Shown here: positions 16,128-24,986 of the stretch, one piece after another | Position numbering within the stretch: the first letter of the stretch is position 1 | Layout of the letters: the number at the start of each line of letters is the position of its first letter | Assembly: GCA_949296915.1 (NCBI GenBank) | Contig: CASFPX010000001.1 | Span: forward strand, 186,001-250,000 | Reading direction: 5' to 3' | DNA length: 64,000 bases | Source: Onthovicinus sp900555545 | Lineage (GTDB): Bacteria > Bacillota > Clostridia > Oscillospirales > Acutalibacteraceae | Program-made: the position numbers and the translations under genes | Notes under the pieces: model-generated | The model's database searches: none | What the model was told of the DNA's origin: nothing | Seen by the model: only the letters and a program-made list of their open reading frames with translations

Positions 16128-17027
16128 ATGAGAAATCCCATGCGCAGGCGTCATCTGCGGTTTGAGACCCGCGAAAAGGAAAATCAAAAAAAGCGCCTCT
16201 ACTTTGCCGCCGGATTTTTGGCCTTTCTGGTGCTGTTCGGCTCCGTGGCTGCCATCATGATGTACCGGATGTATCAGGAGAACGGCGGGAGTCTTCTTGG
16301 CCCAGTGGAGACCACACAGCCGCCGGAGGCATCCGACGAGGCTGAGAGCGTGGAGTATATTCTGCCGGAAGTCAGCGGGAAGGAGAACTTCCTGATTGCG
16401 TGTACGCCGGACGATCACTCCTACGTGGAGTTCCTTGTGCTGGTGTGCGTTGATATGGATCAGATTACGGCACACGTCTGCCCACTCTCTCCGGCTGATA
16501 CGGCCCAGGTGCAGGGAATCTCGCGCACGCTCAGCGAACATTACCTGTACGCTGGTGGGCGGCAGTTGCAGCAGGCCGTCGCGGCAATGGGCGGGATCCC
16601 GGTCGACCGGTATGCAATCGTGACGTATTCAAACTTTAAAAAGGTCTTTGGGCTGTTTGGCAGGAGTGTGGAGGTCGATCTACCGCAGGCCGTCACATAT
16701 GAAACGGATACGTACAGCCTCTCCCTCCCCGCGGGGACACAGAGTATCAATGCGGATACGGCGCTCAAGCTGATGCGCGCGCCGGTGGCCAATGCCGCGG
16801 AAAACCGGGCCATTGTGATGTGCGCCATGTTTGACACCTTCCTGACGGAGGAAAATATCGTACAGGGCAGTGAGCTGTTTGCGCAGGTGATGGATCTGAT
16901 TGATACCGACATCACGGCCAACGACTACGCCAGTTGGACCAACGCGCTGACTGTTCTCGCACGCAGTGGAGAGCGCCAGCCGGCCAGCCAGGCGGAACTG
17001 TCGGATGAGGTTTTCCACCATGAGTAA
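16128..17027 (+). CDS. degenerate LytR-CpsA-Psr (LCP)-like membrane protein
   Basis: A 299-residue protein: short basic cytosolic tail, one helix at about 25-48 (LYFAAGFLAFLVLFGSVAAI), then an outer domain. The domain follows the LCP fold order: FLVLVCVDMDQITAHVCPLS, LQQAVAAMGGIPVDRYAIV, LFGRSVEVDLPQ and LPAGTQSINADTALKLMR. However, the usual SIPRDT-type Arg is PLSPADT here, and the later R-x-R and RQ cluster is absent, so transfer of wall polymers from polyprenyl phosphate is doubtful. ATG 16128 follows AAAGGAGA. It is 27 bases ahead of folE and heads the folate operon, an unexpected partner. Confidence 0.75.
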   Translation: MRNPMRRRHLRFETREKENQKKRLYFAAGFLAFLVLFGSVAAIMMYRMYQENGGSLLGPVETTQPPEASDEAESVEYILPEVSGKENFLIACTPDDHSYVEFLVLVCVDMDQITAHVCPLSPADTAQVQGISRTLSEHYLYAGGRQLQQAVAAMGGIPVDRYAIVTYSNFKKVFGLFGRSVEVDLPQAVTYETDTYSLSLPAGTQSINADTALKLMRAPVANAAENRAIVMCAMFDTFLTEENIVQGSELFAQVMDLIDTDITANDYASWTNALTVLARSGERQPASQAELSDEVFHHE

Positions 17028-17054
17028 AAGGGTACAGATTGTTTGGGAAGTGAA

Positions 17055-17627
17055 ATGACAGTGGATCAGGAAAAAATCAGGCGCGCTGTGCGCGATATTT
17101 TGGAGGCCGTGGGGGAGGATCCCGACCGTGAGGGCCTTCGCGAGACACCCGACCGTGTCGCACGCATGTATGAGGAAATCTTCCGGGGTCTGGACGACGA
17201 CCCCCGGCAGTACATTAAACTATTTAACGAGGGGAACAATGACGAGATGGTCATCGTTCGGGATATCCCCATGTATTCCATGTGCGAGCATCATCTGCTC
17301 CCCTTCATTGGTAAGGCGCACATCGCCTATATCCCCGGCGCGGGGAAGGTGCTTGGCCTGTCCAAACTGGCACGGATCGTGGATTGTTACGCCCGCCGCC
17401 CGCAGCTTCAGGAACGGCTGACCGCACAGATTGCGGATTTCCTGTACCGGGAGCTCAGCGCGCAGGGGGTGGCTGTTGTGATCGAGGCGGAGCATCTGTG
17501 CATGACCATGCGCGGCGCGCGCGCGGCAGGGGCAGTGACTCGTACCTCCGCACTGCGGGGCATTATGAAGCGCGATGCCCGTACACGCTCTGAAGCGTTG
17601 GAACTGCTGACAGGGGGCGTACGATGA
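17055..17627 (+). CDS. folE: GTP cyclohydrolase I
   Basis: A 190-residue enzyme making 7,8-dihydroneopterin triphosphate from GTP, the first step of folate synthesis. SMCEHHLLPF holds the zinc Cys and catalytic His, and CMTMRGARAAGAVTRTSALR carries the second zinc Cys. EDPDREGLRETPDRVARMYE is the family N-terminus. ATG 17055 is chosen over an in-frame TTG at 17043. The stop overlaps the start of folP (ATGA), so the two are translationally coupled. It belongs to the folE-folP-folB-folK operon. Confidence 0.97.
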   Translation: MTVDQEKIRRAVRDILEAVGEDPDREGLRETPDRVARMYEEIFRGLDDDPRQYIKLFNEGNNDEMVIVRDIPMYSMCEHHLLPFIGKAHIAYIPGAGKVLGLSKLARIVDCYARRPQLQERLTAQIADFLYRELSAQGVAVVIEAEHLCMTMRGARAAGAVTRTSALRGIMKRDARTRSEALELLTGGVR

Positions 17628-18466
17628 ACCGGTTTGTCTTTCGCGGCCAGTCGCTTCCGCTCGGGGCGCGTACCTATGTGATGGGGATCCTGAACGTAAC
17701 GCCGGACTCCTTCTCCGACGGGGGCCGGTATTTTGATCCGGCAGATGCTGTGCGCCATGCGCGGCAGATCCAGGCGGAGGGGGCGGATATCCTCGATATC
17801 GGGGCGCAGTCCACCCGGCCGGGCCATGTGCCTGTCAGCCCGCAGGAGGAGTGGGACAGGCTTTCCCCTGTGCTGGAGGCGCTCAAAGGGGAGGCGGAGC
17901 TCCCCCTCTCCATTGATACATACTATCCGGAGGTGGCACGCCGCTCATTGGAGGCGGGGGCGTCCATCATCAACGATGTCAGTGGGCAGATCAACCCGGA
18001 GATGTTTGAGTTGATTGCCGAATACCGCGCGGGCTATATCGCGATGCATACCGGCCCGGGCGGTGATGCCGATCACCCGGCGGAATATCCGTGCGGTGTG
18101 GTGCCGGATGTGCGGGAGTTTTTTGACCGCGTGTGTCGGGAACTGCGGCGCTACGGCGTGACGGAGGAGCAAATCTGTCTGGATGTCGGGACCGGTTTTG
18201 GCAAGACGCAGGAGCAAAATCTCGAATTGCTGCGCGATCTGGACAAGACAAGGATCAACGGATGCGCCCTGCTGGTAGGCGCCTCCCGCAAACGGGTGGT
18301 TGCGATCCCGAGCGGGGAGAGTGAACCGATGCGGCGGATGCCCGGCACCGTGGCGGCCCATACGGCAGCCATTGCGGGTGGAGCCGATCTCATCCGCGTG
18401 CACGATGTGTGGGCGGCCGTTCAGGCCGCCCGTGTGGCGGATGCCATTTACCGCACGCACGCGTAA
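17624..18466 (+). CDS. folP: dihydropteroate synthase
   Basis: A 280-residue TIM-barrel enzyme that joins hydroxymethyl-dihydropterin pyrophosphate to p-aminobenzoate; it is the sulfonamide target. Motifs: GILNVTPDSFSDGG (pterin/phosphate loop), DIGAQSTRPGH, SIDTYYPEVA, ISNDVSG-like IINDVSGQ, DVGTGFGKT and VGASRKR. Its ATG overlaps the folE stop. folB starts 33 bases downstream. Length and motif order are normal. Confidence 0.97.
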   Translation: MNRFVFRGQSLPLGARTYVMGILNVTPDSFSDGGRYFDPADAVRHARQIQAEGADILDIGAQSTRPGHVPVSPQEEWDRLSPVLEALKGEAELPLSIDTYYPEVARRSLEAGASIINDVSGQINPEMFELIAEYRAGYIAMHTGPGGDADHPAEYPCGVVPDVREFFDRVCRELRRYGVTEEQICLDVGTGFGKTQEQNLELLRDLDKTRINGCALLVGASRKRVVAIPSGESEPMRRMPGTVAAHTAAIAGGADLIRVHDVWAAVQAARVADAIYRTHA

Positions 18467-18499
18467 AATGGCAGGATTCGACAGGGACGGAGGAATATA

Positions 18500-18889
18500 A
18501 TGGACAAGATCATTATTAAGGGACTCAAAATTTTCGCCTATCACGGTGTGAATCCGGAGGAAAAGGAAAACGGGCAGCCCTTTATCATCGATGCGGAGTG
18601 CTCCACGGATCTGATGATCCCCTGTGCGAGCGACCGCGTGGAAGATACGGTGAGCTATGCAAAGATCGTCAAGACGCTCAACCGCGTGATGACGGAGAAT
18701 AAATATGACCTGATCGAGCGGGCGGCCCAGGTGTGCGCGGATGCCATCCTGTGGGAGTATCCGGCGGTCGTCAATGTCAAACTGACGCTAAAAAAGCCAC
18801 AGGCGCCTGTTCAGGCTGATTTTGAGTATATGGCCGTGGAGATCGAGCGGCATGCACATAATAAATTCAAGAGGGGGATTAACGGATGA
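18500..18889 (+). CDS. folB: dihydroneopterin aldolase
   Basis: A 129-residue enzyme releasing glycolaldehyde and 6-hydroxymethyl-dihydropterin from dihydroneopterin. IKGLKIFAYHGVNPEEKENG is the characteristic N-terminus with the catalytic Glu and Tyr region, VEDTVSYAKIV and LIERAAQ follow, and KKPQAPVQADFEYMAVEIER is the usual tail with the active-site Lys. The stop overlaps the folK start by 4 bases. GACGGAGGA precedes the ATG. Confidence 0.95.
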   Translation: MDKIIIKGLKIFAYHGVNPEEKENGQPFIIDAECSTDLMIPCASDRVEDTVSYAKIVKTLNRVMTENKYDLIERAAQVCADAILWEYPAVVNVKLTLKKPQAPVQADFEYMAVEIERHAHNKFKRGING

Positions 18890-19380
18890 ACACAGTGGTG
18901 ATCGGTGTCGGCACCAATCTTGGCGACCGGCTCCAGAATATAAATACGGCAGTCCGTGCACTGAATCTGCTGCCGCGGACGCAGGTGACGCGCGCCTCAC
19001 GCGTATATGAGACGGCGCCGGTCGGTGTTGCGGAACAGCCCATGTTTTTAAATGCCGTGCTGGAGGTGGAGACGGAGATGTCCCCTCTCTCCATGCTGGG
19101 GGCCTGCCTGGGTATTGAGGCTTCCATGGGGCGCGTGCGCAAGGAAAAAGACGGTCCGCGCATCATCGATCTGGATCTGATCCTGTTCGGCGGTGTGCGG
19201 TCAGATACCTTTGAGCTGACGCTCCCGCACCCGCGCGCACTGGAGCGGGCGTTTGTACTGGTGCCGATGATGGATCTATATCCCTCGGGCCGTGCGCCGG
19301 GGTTTTACTTCCTGCCCGCGCTGCGCGAGATCGGGACGGACGGTATCACCCGCACCGACCTATCTATTACGTTAGAATAA
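18886..19380 (+). CDS. folK: 2-amino-4-hydroxy-6-hydroxymethyldihydropteridine diphosphokinase
   Basis: A 164-residue HPPK that pyrophosphorylates 6-hydroxymethyl-dihydropterin with ATP, giving the FolP substrate. VVIGVGTNLGDRLQNI, QPMFLNAVLEVET, GPRIIDLDLILFG and LPHPRALERAFVLVP are all present, including the two Asp of DLDL that bind magnesium. It overlaps folB by 4 bases and ends the operon; a perfect hairpin terminator follows at 19430. No folC or dihydrofolate reductase gene lies nearby. Confidence 0.96.
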   Translation: MNTVVIGVGTNLGDRLQNINTAVRALNLLPRTQVTRASRVYETAPVGVAEQPMFLNAVLEVETEMSPLSMLGACLGIEASMGRVRKEKDGPRIIDLDLILFGGVRSDTFELTLPHPRALERAFVLVPMMDLYPSGRAPGFYFLPALREIGTDGITRTDLSITLE

Positions 19381-19429
19381 TAATCGCGGCACAGCACGTG
19401 AATTGGATGGTAGTCGAATAAAAAAGGAA

Positions 19430-19461
19430 CCGCCCGGATGGATATCCATCCGGGCGGCTTT
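19430..19461. terminator. bidirectional terminator after folK
   Basis: A perfect 11-bp stem with loop GATATC (19430-19457), preceded by AAAAAAGGAA and followed by CTTTATT. It separates folK from the converging symporter gene. Confidence 0.85.
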
Positions 19462-19476
19462 ATTAAATATGTATGC

Positions 19477-20892
19477 TCAATATTTACGGGAGAGCAGTTT
19501 CTCTGCTTCCTCATGTGTGATCTCGCCAAAGTTGCACTTGGCCATGATGCGCACATCTTTGTCGCGCAGCTTGTAGAAGGCGAGGGGAATCAGAGAGAGC
19601 AGGGATCCGATCACGGGTACGAGCGCGTAGGTGATCCACAGCCCGGTGATTGCGGAGTCGGGCTGTACTACATTGAGGGCCTCCAGCTCCTCAAAGCTGT
19701 TCGCGTTGACGGTGATCCAGCCAAACAGGCCGACAATCAGCATCCCCAGGGAGGAACTCACGGCGGATCCTACCTTGGCCGAGAAGGTCTGGATGGCGAA
19801 GGTGATCCCTTTGGCGTCCGTCCCGGTTTTGAACTTGCCGTACTCGGCGCAGTCCGGTGTGAACATAAACGCCATCGTACCGGTTGCACTCAGCGGGATG
19901 GAACGGATAACCGTCAAGATGAGGAACAGGATGATATGCTTGTAGCCAATAAAGAAGATCAGGAAGCCCAGAACAATCTGGATCACGGTGCAGACCATAT
20001 AAAAGCGGAATTTATCCACCTTTTCTAGAATCCGTGGGATAAACAGCGCGATGACCAGGGAGGGTACGGCACCCAGCGCGCCGAGCAGCAGGTTAAACAT
20101 GGAGTTGCCGAACAGATAATAGGAGACGAGCATCCCCATCGCGCCGGAGGTCGCCAGTGCGTTGGCGATGATGTAGGCGGCGTAGAATAGCAGCAGGTAT
20201 TTATTTTTGCCCAGATAGCGCAGCATTTCCATTAAGGAAAAGGATTCATCATCAATCCCTGTATTGCCGCGCTCCCTGCCCTGAAAGCTCAATGGAGCCA
20301 TGGTGGCAATGCTGAGTACGCCCACGATAATGGCGATCACGCTGAAGCTGACCCCCACGCTCTCACTCGCAAGCACTGTGCACAACACAGTGGTGGCGCC
20401 TGTGCCGATACCCGAGAACACACGGCCAAAGGACATCAGCGTGTTGCGCTCGGTAAGATTGTCCGTCATGGTGGTGACCAGGCTGTACACCGGGATATCG
20501 CAGATGGTGTAGGCGGAGTCCCACAGCACGTAGGCGATGGCGAACCAGATCAGTTTGGTGACTTCCCCGGCGGATCGCGGAATGAAGAACATCAGAATCG
20601 TAGTCAGTGGCAGGACGGCTGTTGAAATGCGGATCCACGGCAGGCACTTGCCGCTTTTAAACTTGACCTTGTCAAAGATCAGGCCAAACAGCGCATCATT
20701 GATGGCGTCCCAGAACTTAACTGCAAACATGATGGCGGCCGTCTTGGTCACATCGACGCCGATCATCATGGTGTAGGTGACAAGATAACCTGTGACCAGA
20801 TAGTAGATCAGGTTTTGCCCAATAAAGTATGTCCAATAGCTGCCGCGCTCCTTGGGCGTGGTGAGATAGTCCGGATGACGGTTTTTCATCAT
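19477..20892 (-). CDS. GPH family glycoside:cation symporter (copy 1)
   Basis: A 471-residue membrane transporter with about 12 helices, of the GPH (MelB/XynP) branch of the major facilitator group. DVTKTAAIMFAVKFWDAIND and GLIFDKVKFKSGKCLPWIRI carry the family's cation-binding Asp and the loop 2-3 motif. It probably brings in a glycoside with Na+ or H+. The neighbouring upstream gene at 20972 is a close paralogue with a 56-base identical stretch near the 3' end, so a tandem duplication is clear. A GH3 glycosidase lies upstream in the same direction, giving a likely substrate class of beta-glucosides. The start may be either of two adjacent ATG codons. Confidence 0.92.
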   Translation of the reverse strand: MMKNRHPDYLTTPKERGSYWTYFIGQNLIYYLVTGYLVTYTMMIGVDVTKTAAIMFAVKFWDAINDALFGLIFDKVKFKSGKCLPWIRISTAVLPLTTILMFFIPRSAGEVTKLIWFAIAYVLWDSAYTICDIPVYSLVTTMTDNLTERNTLMSFGRVFSGIGTGATTVLCTVLASESVGVSFSVIAIIVGVLSIATMAPLSFQGRERGNTGIDDESFSLMEMLRYLGKNKYLLLFYAAYIIANALATSGAMGMLVSYYLFGNSMFNLLLGALGAVPSLVIALFIPRILEKVDKFRFYMVCTVIQIVLGFLIFFIGYKHIILFLILTVIRSIPLSATGTMAFMFTPDCAEYGKFKTGTDAKGITFAIQTFSAKVGSAVSSSLGMLIVGLFGWITVNANSFEELEALNVVQPDSAITGLWITYALVPVIGSLLSLIPLAFYKLRDKDVRIMAKCNFGEITHEEAEKLLSRKY

Positions 20893-20971
20893 AAGTTCCC
20901 TCCAATTCGCTAAATTTATTATACTATAATTAAATATTATGGCGAATTAGACAAAATGTCAAGGTGGGCAA

Positions 20972-22384
20972 TCAATATTTTCGGGAGAGCTGCGCCTCCG
21001 CCTCCTCGTGTGTGATCTCGCCAAAGTTGCACTTGGCCATGATGCGCACATCTTTGTCGCGCAGTTTATAGAAGGCGAGTGGGATCAGGGAGAGGAACAG
21101 ACCAATCGTCGGAACCAGAATATAGGTGATCCACAGCCCTTCGATGGCAGAGGCCGGCTGTGCCACATTGAGCTGCTCAAGCTCTTCAAAACTGCTTGCA
21201 TTAACCGATACCCAACCAAACAGGCCAACGATCAGCATTCCAAGGGAGGAACTGATGGCCGAGCCTATTTTGGAGGAGAAAGTCTGGATGGCGAAGGTGA
21301 TTCCCTTGGCGTCCGTGCCGGTCTTAAACTTGCCGTACTCCGCACAGTCTGGCGTAAACATGAAGGCCAGTACCCCGGTTGCGCTCAGCGGGATCGCACG
21401 TAGAACGACCAGGATGATAAAGGCAGTCACATTTTCATATCCGACTGCAAAAATAGCGAAACCTAAAATGATCTGGGCGATGATACAGGAGACATACAGC
21501 TTGTATTTATCTACTTTTTCGAGAATTTTGGGGATGAACAGTGCGATGATCAGCCCGGGAACAGCTCCGATTACCGTAAGCAGCAGGTTGAACATGGAGT
21601 TCCCAAACAGATAGTAGGAGACAAACATGCCCAATGAGGAGGCCGTGGCGGTGGCACCCCAGATGACGTAGCTGGAATAGAATAGCAGTAGGTATTTGTT
21701 TTTCCCCAGATAGCGGAACATTTCCCGCAGGGTAAAGGAGTCGTCTTCAATCCCCGTGTTGCCGCGCTCACGCCCATTACGGCACAGTGGGAGCATGGTC
21801 ACGGCACCCAGGACAGCGATAATAATGGAAACCGCACCATAGCTCAAACCGACGGATTCGCTGACGAGCACTGTACACAGCAGCATCGCAATTCCGCCGC
21901 CCACGCCGGAAAACACGCGGCCAAAGGACATCAGCGTGTTGCGCTCCCCCATGTTGTCCGTCATGGTAGTGACCAGGCTGTACACCGGCACATCGCAGAT
22001 GGTGTAGGCCGTATCGTACAGCACGTAGGCGATGGCAAACCACGCGAGCTTTACGGTTTCCCCGGCGGAGCGGGGGATAATAAACAACAGGACAGTGGCG
22101 ATCGGAAGAAGCGCCGTGGAAATGCGCAGCCACGGCAGGCACTTCCCCTTTTTAAATTTGACCTTGTCAAAGATCAGGCCGAAGAGGGCGTCATTGACGG
22201 CGTCCCACAGCTTGACAGCGAACATAACAGTGGCGGTTTTGGTCACGTCGACGCCGATCATCATCATGTAGGTGACCAGAGAATAGGCGACAATCGCATA
22301 AAATAAGTTCTGACCCACAAAGTAAACCCAGTAGCTGACCCGCTCCTTGGAGGAGGTCAGGTAGTCCGGATGACGGTTTCTCAT
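20972..22384 (-). CDS. GPH family glycoside:cation symporter (copy 2)
   Basis: A 470-residue paralogue of the gene at 19477, with the same start (RNRHPDYLT) and the same end (AKCNFGEITHEEA, SRKY). About 12 membrane helices. DVTKTATVMFAVKLWDAVND and the DKVKFKKGKCLPWLR loop are conserved. It follows the GH3 gene by 17 bases and is almost certainly cotranscribed with it, so uptake of the oligosaccharide that the GH3 enzyme cleaves is the simple reading. A 79-base gap separates it from copy 1. Differences between the copies are spread along the protein, so they may have diverged in substrate. Confidence 0.92.
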   Translation of the reverse strand: MRNRHPDYLTSSKERVSYWVYFVGQNLFYAIVAYSLVTYMMMIGVDVTKTATVMFAVKLWDAVNDALFGLIFDKVKFKKGKCLPWLRISTALLPIATVLLFIIPRSAGETVKLAWFAIAYVLYDTAYTICDVPVYSLVTTMTDNMGERNTLMSFGRVFSGVGGGIAMLLCTVLVSESVGLSYGAVSIIIAVLGAVTMLPLCRNGRERGNTGIEDDSFTLREMFRYLGKNKYLLLFYSSYVIWGATATASSLGMFVSYYLFGNSMFNLLLTVIGAVPGLIIALFIPKILEKVDKYKLYVSCIIAQIILGFAIFAVGYENVTAFIILVVLRAIPLSATGVLAFMFTPDCAEYGKFKTGTDAKGITFAIQTFSSKIGSAISSSLGMLIVGLFGWVSVNASSFEELEQLNVAQPASAIEGLWITYILVPTIGLFLSLIPLAFYKLRDKDVRIMAKCNFGEITHEEAEAQLSRKY

Positions 22385-22401
22385 GCTTGATCTCCTCCGG
22401 C

Positions 22402-24861
22402 CTATTCACTCTTTTTAGTCATACGATCCATTGCAGTAGAACGCATGGCGGCAGCCAGTACGTTTTTGGCTGTCCGCTGCAGCTCTCCCAGCGTGATGCC
22501 CTCCGGCTGCCCGTATGTCTCGAGCAGGGTGCCGTCCGGCTTGAATTTGCGCTCAAGCTGCTTGCCGCCGGGCATCAGGATGTCCACCTGTGCACGCACA
22601 CGGTAGGCGTTGTCCCGTATTTTCGGGAACTCCGGGCTCTTGGAGGAACGCATCCACCAGTCTGTCATCACACAGCCCCGGTAACCCCACTCCCCGCGCA
22701 GGATCGTGGTGCACAGCTCGTAATTATAGTGGCCCCACACACCGTTGATCTTGTTGTAAGAGGTCATGATAAAATCCGGATCAGCCGTGCGGACGCAGAT
22801 CTCAAAGCCTTTCAAGTAGATTTCGCGCAGGGCGCGCTCGGAGAGGCGGGAGTCATTGCGGTTCCGGTTGTACTCCTGATCGTTACAGGCGTAGTGCTTG
22901 GGGCAGGCGGACACGCCGGTGCGCTGCAGGCCGTTTACTGCGGCAGCGGCCATCGTTCCGGTAACAAGCGGATCCTCGGAGTAATACTCAAAGTTCCGCC
23001 CGCACAGCGGATTGCGGTGGATGTTCATTCCCGGGGCAAGCAGTACGTCTGTACCGCGCTCGATCATCTCGAACCCGATTTTTTCATACACGGCGGCCAC
23101 GAGCTCCGGGTCATAGGTGCAGGCCAACAGCGTGCCGATCGGCATCAGGGAGCAGCTTGTCTTTAGCCGGATGCCGGAGGGGCCGTCCGTAGTGATGACG
23201 GGTGGGATCCCCTTTTCGCGCATGGAGGGGAGCACCCCGCCGAGCGCACCGGCATTCCCGGCCGGGCCAAGGGGGCTGTCCATCTTATAATCCCCGCGGG
23301 AGATTGCCTCTAACTCTGTGAGGGAGAGCTGGGCGACAAAGTCGTCCATGGATGCTTTGCCAGCCTTTACATCGGCCAGCTTGATCCCGCGGTCGCCGGT
23401 GATGGGCGTGCCCTCGGGCAGGTTGTCAAGGATCCTCTGCTTCAGACTGCGCTGGGCAGTGGGTACGATCCGGCGAACCGGGATCCGGGAGCCGTTTTCC
23501 TCCTTGGCGACGACAATGGCAAAGGGGTGCGTGGGCGCGCTGGCCTCGCTCAGCTGGTGGTTGACGGTGGTCTCGGTGTGCAGATATTCGAAGCACTTTT
23601 CAGCATCCCGGACATTTTTGCCCAGATAAAACCGGTAGGTCCCCGCCTCGGTGACATAGGCGCTGCGATGGCCGGCGGCACCTGCACTATCATAGGATGC
23701 CAGCGCATCAAACGGAACGATAATCTCCACATTTTCCGCTGCGCCGGGTTCGAGCTCCTTTGTCTTGATAAAACCGGCGAGGGACCGTGCGGGATTGCCG
23801 AGTGAACCACACGGCTTTTCCAGATAGAGCTGTACGGTTTCACGCCCTGCGCAGGAGCCTGTATTGTGCACGGAACATGTCAGATGGAATCCGTCCTCAG
23901 CCGGTTCCATCTTGGCGTCCTCCAGAGCAAAATCTGTATAACTCAAGCCAAACCCAAAGGGATACAGGACATCTTGTGGGGCGAAGGTCTCAAACCAGCG
24001 ATAACCGACGTAGATATCCTCCTCGTAGTTGTTGAATTCCTTTTTGCCAAAATTGGAGGACGAGGGATAGGCCTCATAGCGGCGTGCCACGGTGTCCGTC
24101 AACCGGCCGCTGGGGCAGCTATTGCCGCACAGCAGATCGGCGATGGCATTTCCGCTCTCCATGCCGCCTTGCCACACGATCATTGCTGCGCTGATTTTAC
24201 CGTTAAATGCATCCACCCAGGAGAGATCCATGATGCTGCCGATGTTCAGCAGTACAACGGTTTTTTCAAAATGCGCTGTAATGGTGGAAAGGAGCTGCTC
24301 CTCCTCATCGGTCAGGTAATAGCTCCCCTTTTCCAGCGCGTTTTCGCGGTCTTCGCCGGAGGAGCGCCCAATCGCAACAATAGCCGTATCACAGCGGGCG
24401 GCGGCGCCGGATACCATCGTATCGGAGACGGGCATCTCGGGGTAAAAGCGCGGCCAGCGGCCCCAGAATCCGTCATCCGGTGGATTTTCCGTGCACCAGT
24501 CCCGATACGCCGCCGCAAGTTCCTCATCGATTTGCAACTGCTCACAGGCCTGCAAGCCGTCGATCAAGCTGATTTGATAGGGCTTGCGCACGTCGCCGCC
24601 GGATCCGTAGCCTGTGTAGAACCAGTTGTTTTGCACTCTGCCGAATACGGCGATCTTTTGCTCCGAATGGAGCGGGAGCACCCCGTTGTTTTTCAGCAGA
24701 ACGGCGCCTTCAGCTGCGGCGCGACGCAGCAGCGCGGACATCTCCGGCGACGTTTCGCGGTCCAATTGTCCCCCTTCCTGGCTTACGTTGTCCTGCGAGA
24801 GGTTGTTGACAATTTTTAAAACGCTTTTGATTAGCACTTGTTTGAATTTTTTCTTTGGCAT
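22402..24861 (-). CDS. glycoside hydrolase family 3 beta-glycosidase with swapped domain order
   Basis: An 819-residue GH3 enzyme, probably a beta-glucosidase or beta-xylosidase. Domain order is reversed relative to most GH3 proteins: the alpha/beta sandwich is first (about 45-290, GAVLLKNNGVLPL), then a fibronectin-like domain (about 330-420), then the catalytic barrel (about 500-790). The barrel has ITTDGPSGIR, CPKHYACNDQEYNRNRNDSR and the nucleophile Asp734 in VMTDWW. This order is known for Ruminococcus and Butyrivibrio enzymes. There is no signal peptide, so it acts on imported sugars; two symporters follow in the operon. The promoter shares its -35 palindrome with the divergent TetR gene at 24987. 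Confidence 0.93.
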   Translation of the reverse strand: MPKKKFKQVLIKSVLKIVNNLSQDNVSQEGGQLDRETSPEMSALLRRAAAEGAVLLKNNGVLPLHSEQKIAVFGRVQNNWFYTGYGSGGDVRKPYQISLIDGLQACEQLQIDEELAAAYRDWCTENPPDDGFWGRWPRFYPEMPVSDTMVSGAAARCDTAIVAIGRSSGEDRENALEKGSYYLTDEEEQLLSTITAHFEKTVVLLNIGSIMDLSWVDAFNGKISAAMIVWQGGMESGNAIADLLCGNSCPSGRLTDTVARRYEAYPSSSNFGKKEFNNYEEDIYVGYRWFETFAPQDVLYPFGFGLSYTDFALEDAKMEPAEDGFHLTCSVHNTGSCAGRETVQLYLEKPCGSLGNPARSLAGFIKTKELEPGAAENVEIIVPFDALASYDSAGAAGHRSAYVTEAGTYRFYLGKNVRDAEKCFEYLHTETTVNHQLSEASAPTHPFAIVVAKEENGSRIPVRRIVPTAQRSLKQRILDNLPEGTPITGDRGIKLADVKAGKASMDDFVAQLSLTELEAISRGDYKMDSPLGPAGNAGALGGVLPSMREKGIPPVITTDGPSGIRLKTSCSLMPIGTLLACTYDPELVAAVYEKIGFEMIERGTDVLLAPGMNIHRNPLCGRNFEYYSEDPLVTGTMAAAAVNGLQRTGVSACPKHYACNDQEYNRNRNDSRLSERALREIYLKGFEICVRTADPDFIMTSYNKINGVWGHYNYELCTTILRGEWGYRGCVMTDWWMRSSKSPEFPKIRDNAYRVRAQVDILMPGGKQLERKFKPDGTLLETYGQPEGITLGELQRTAKNVLAAAMRSTAMDRMTKKSE

Positions 24862-24904
24862 AAGGGCTCCCCTTTCTTAGACACAACAATACATTATGGC
24901 ATAT

Positions 24905-24948
24905 ATTTTATACTTCTATTGACATGCTGTCAATACTTATTATATAAT
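24905..24948. promoter_or_regulatory. divergent promoters sharing one palindromic TetR-type operator
   Basis: The palindrome TTGACATGCTGTCAA (24919-24933) supplies a -35 box on each strand. Rightward: TTGACA (24919-24924), 18 bases, TATAAT (24943-24948), for the TetR gene. Leftward: TTGACA (24933-24928), 17 bases, TAAAAT (24910-24905), for GH3. Binding would block both. The central 13 bases are identical to those of the site at 2711-2725. Confidence 0.75.
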
Positions 24949-24986
24949 ATTTTTGTTCTAAATATATTTTTTTTGGAGTTTTCGCC

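Noticed and set aside
19430..19457. Perfect palindromes (here, 8484-8528, 43308-43343) as CRISPR or integration sites
   Set aside because: Each is single, lies at gene ends and has terminator features; there are no regularly spaced repeats.
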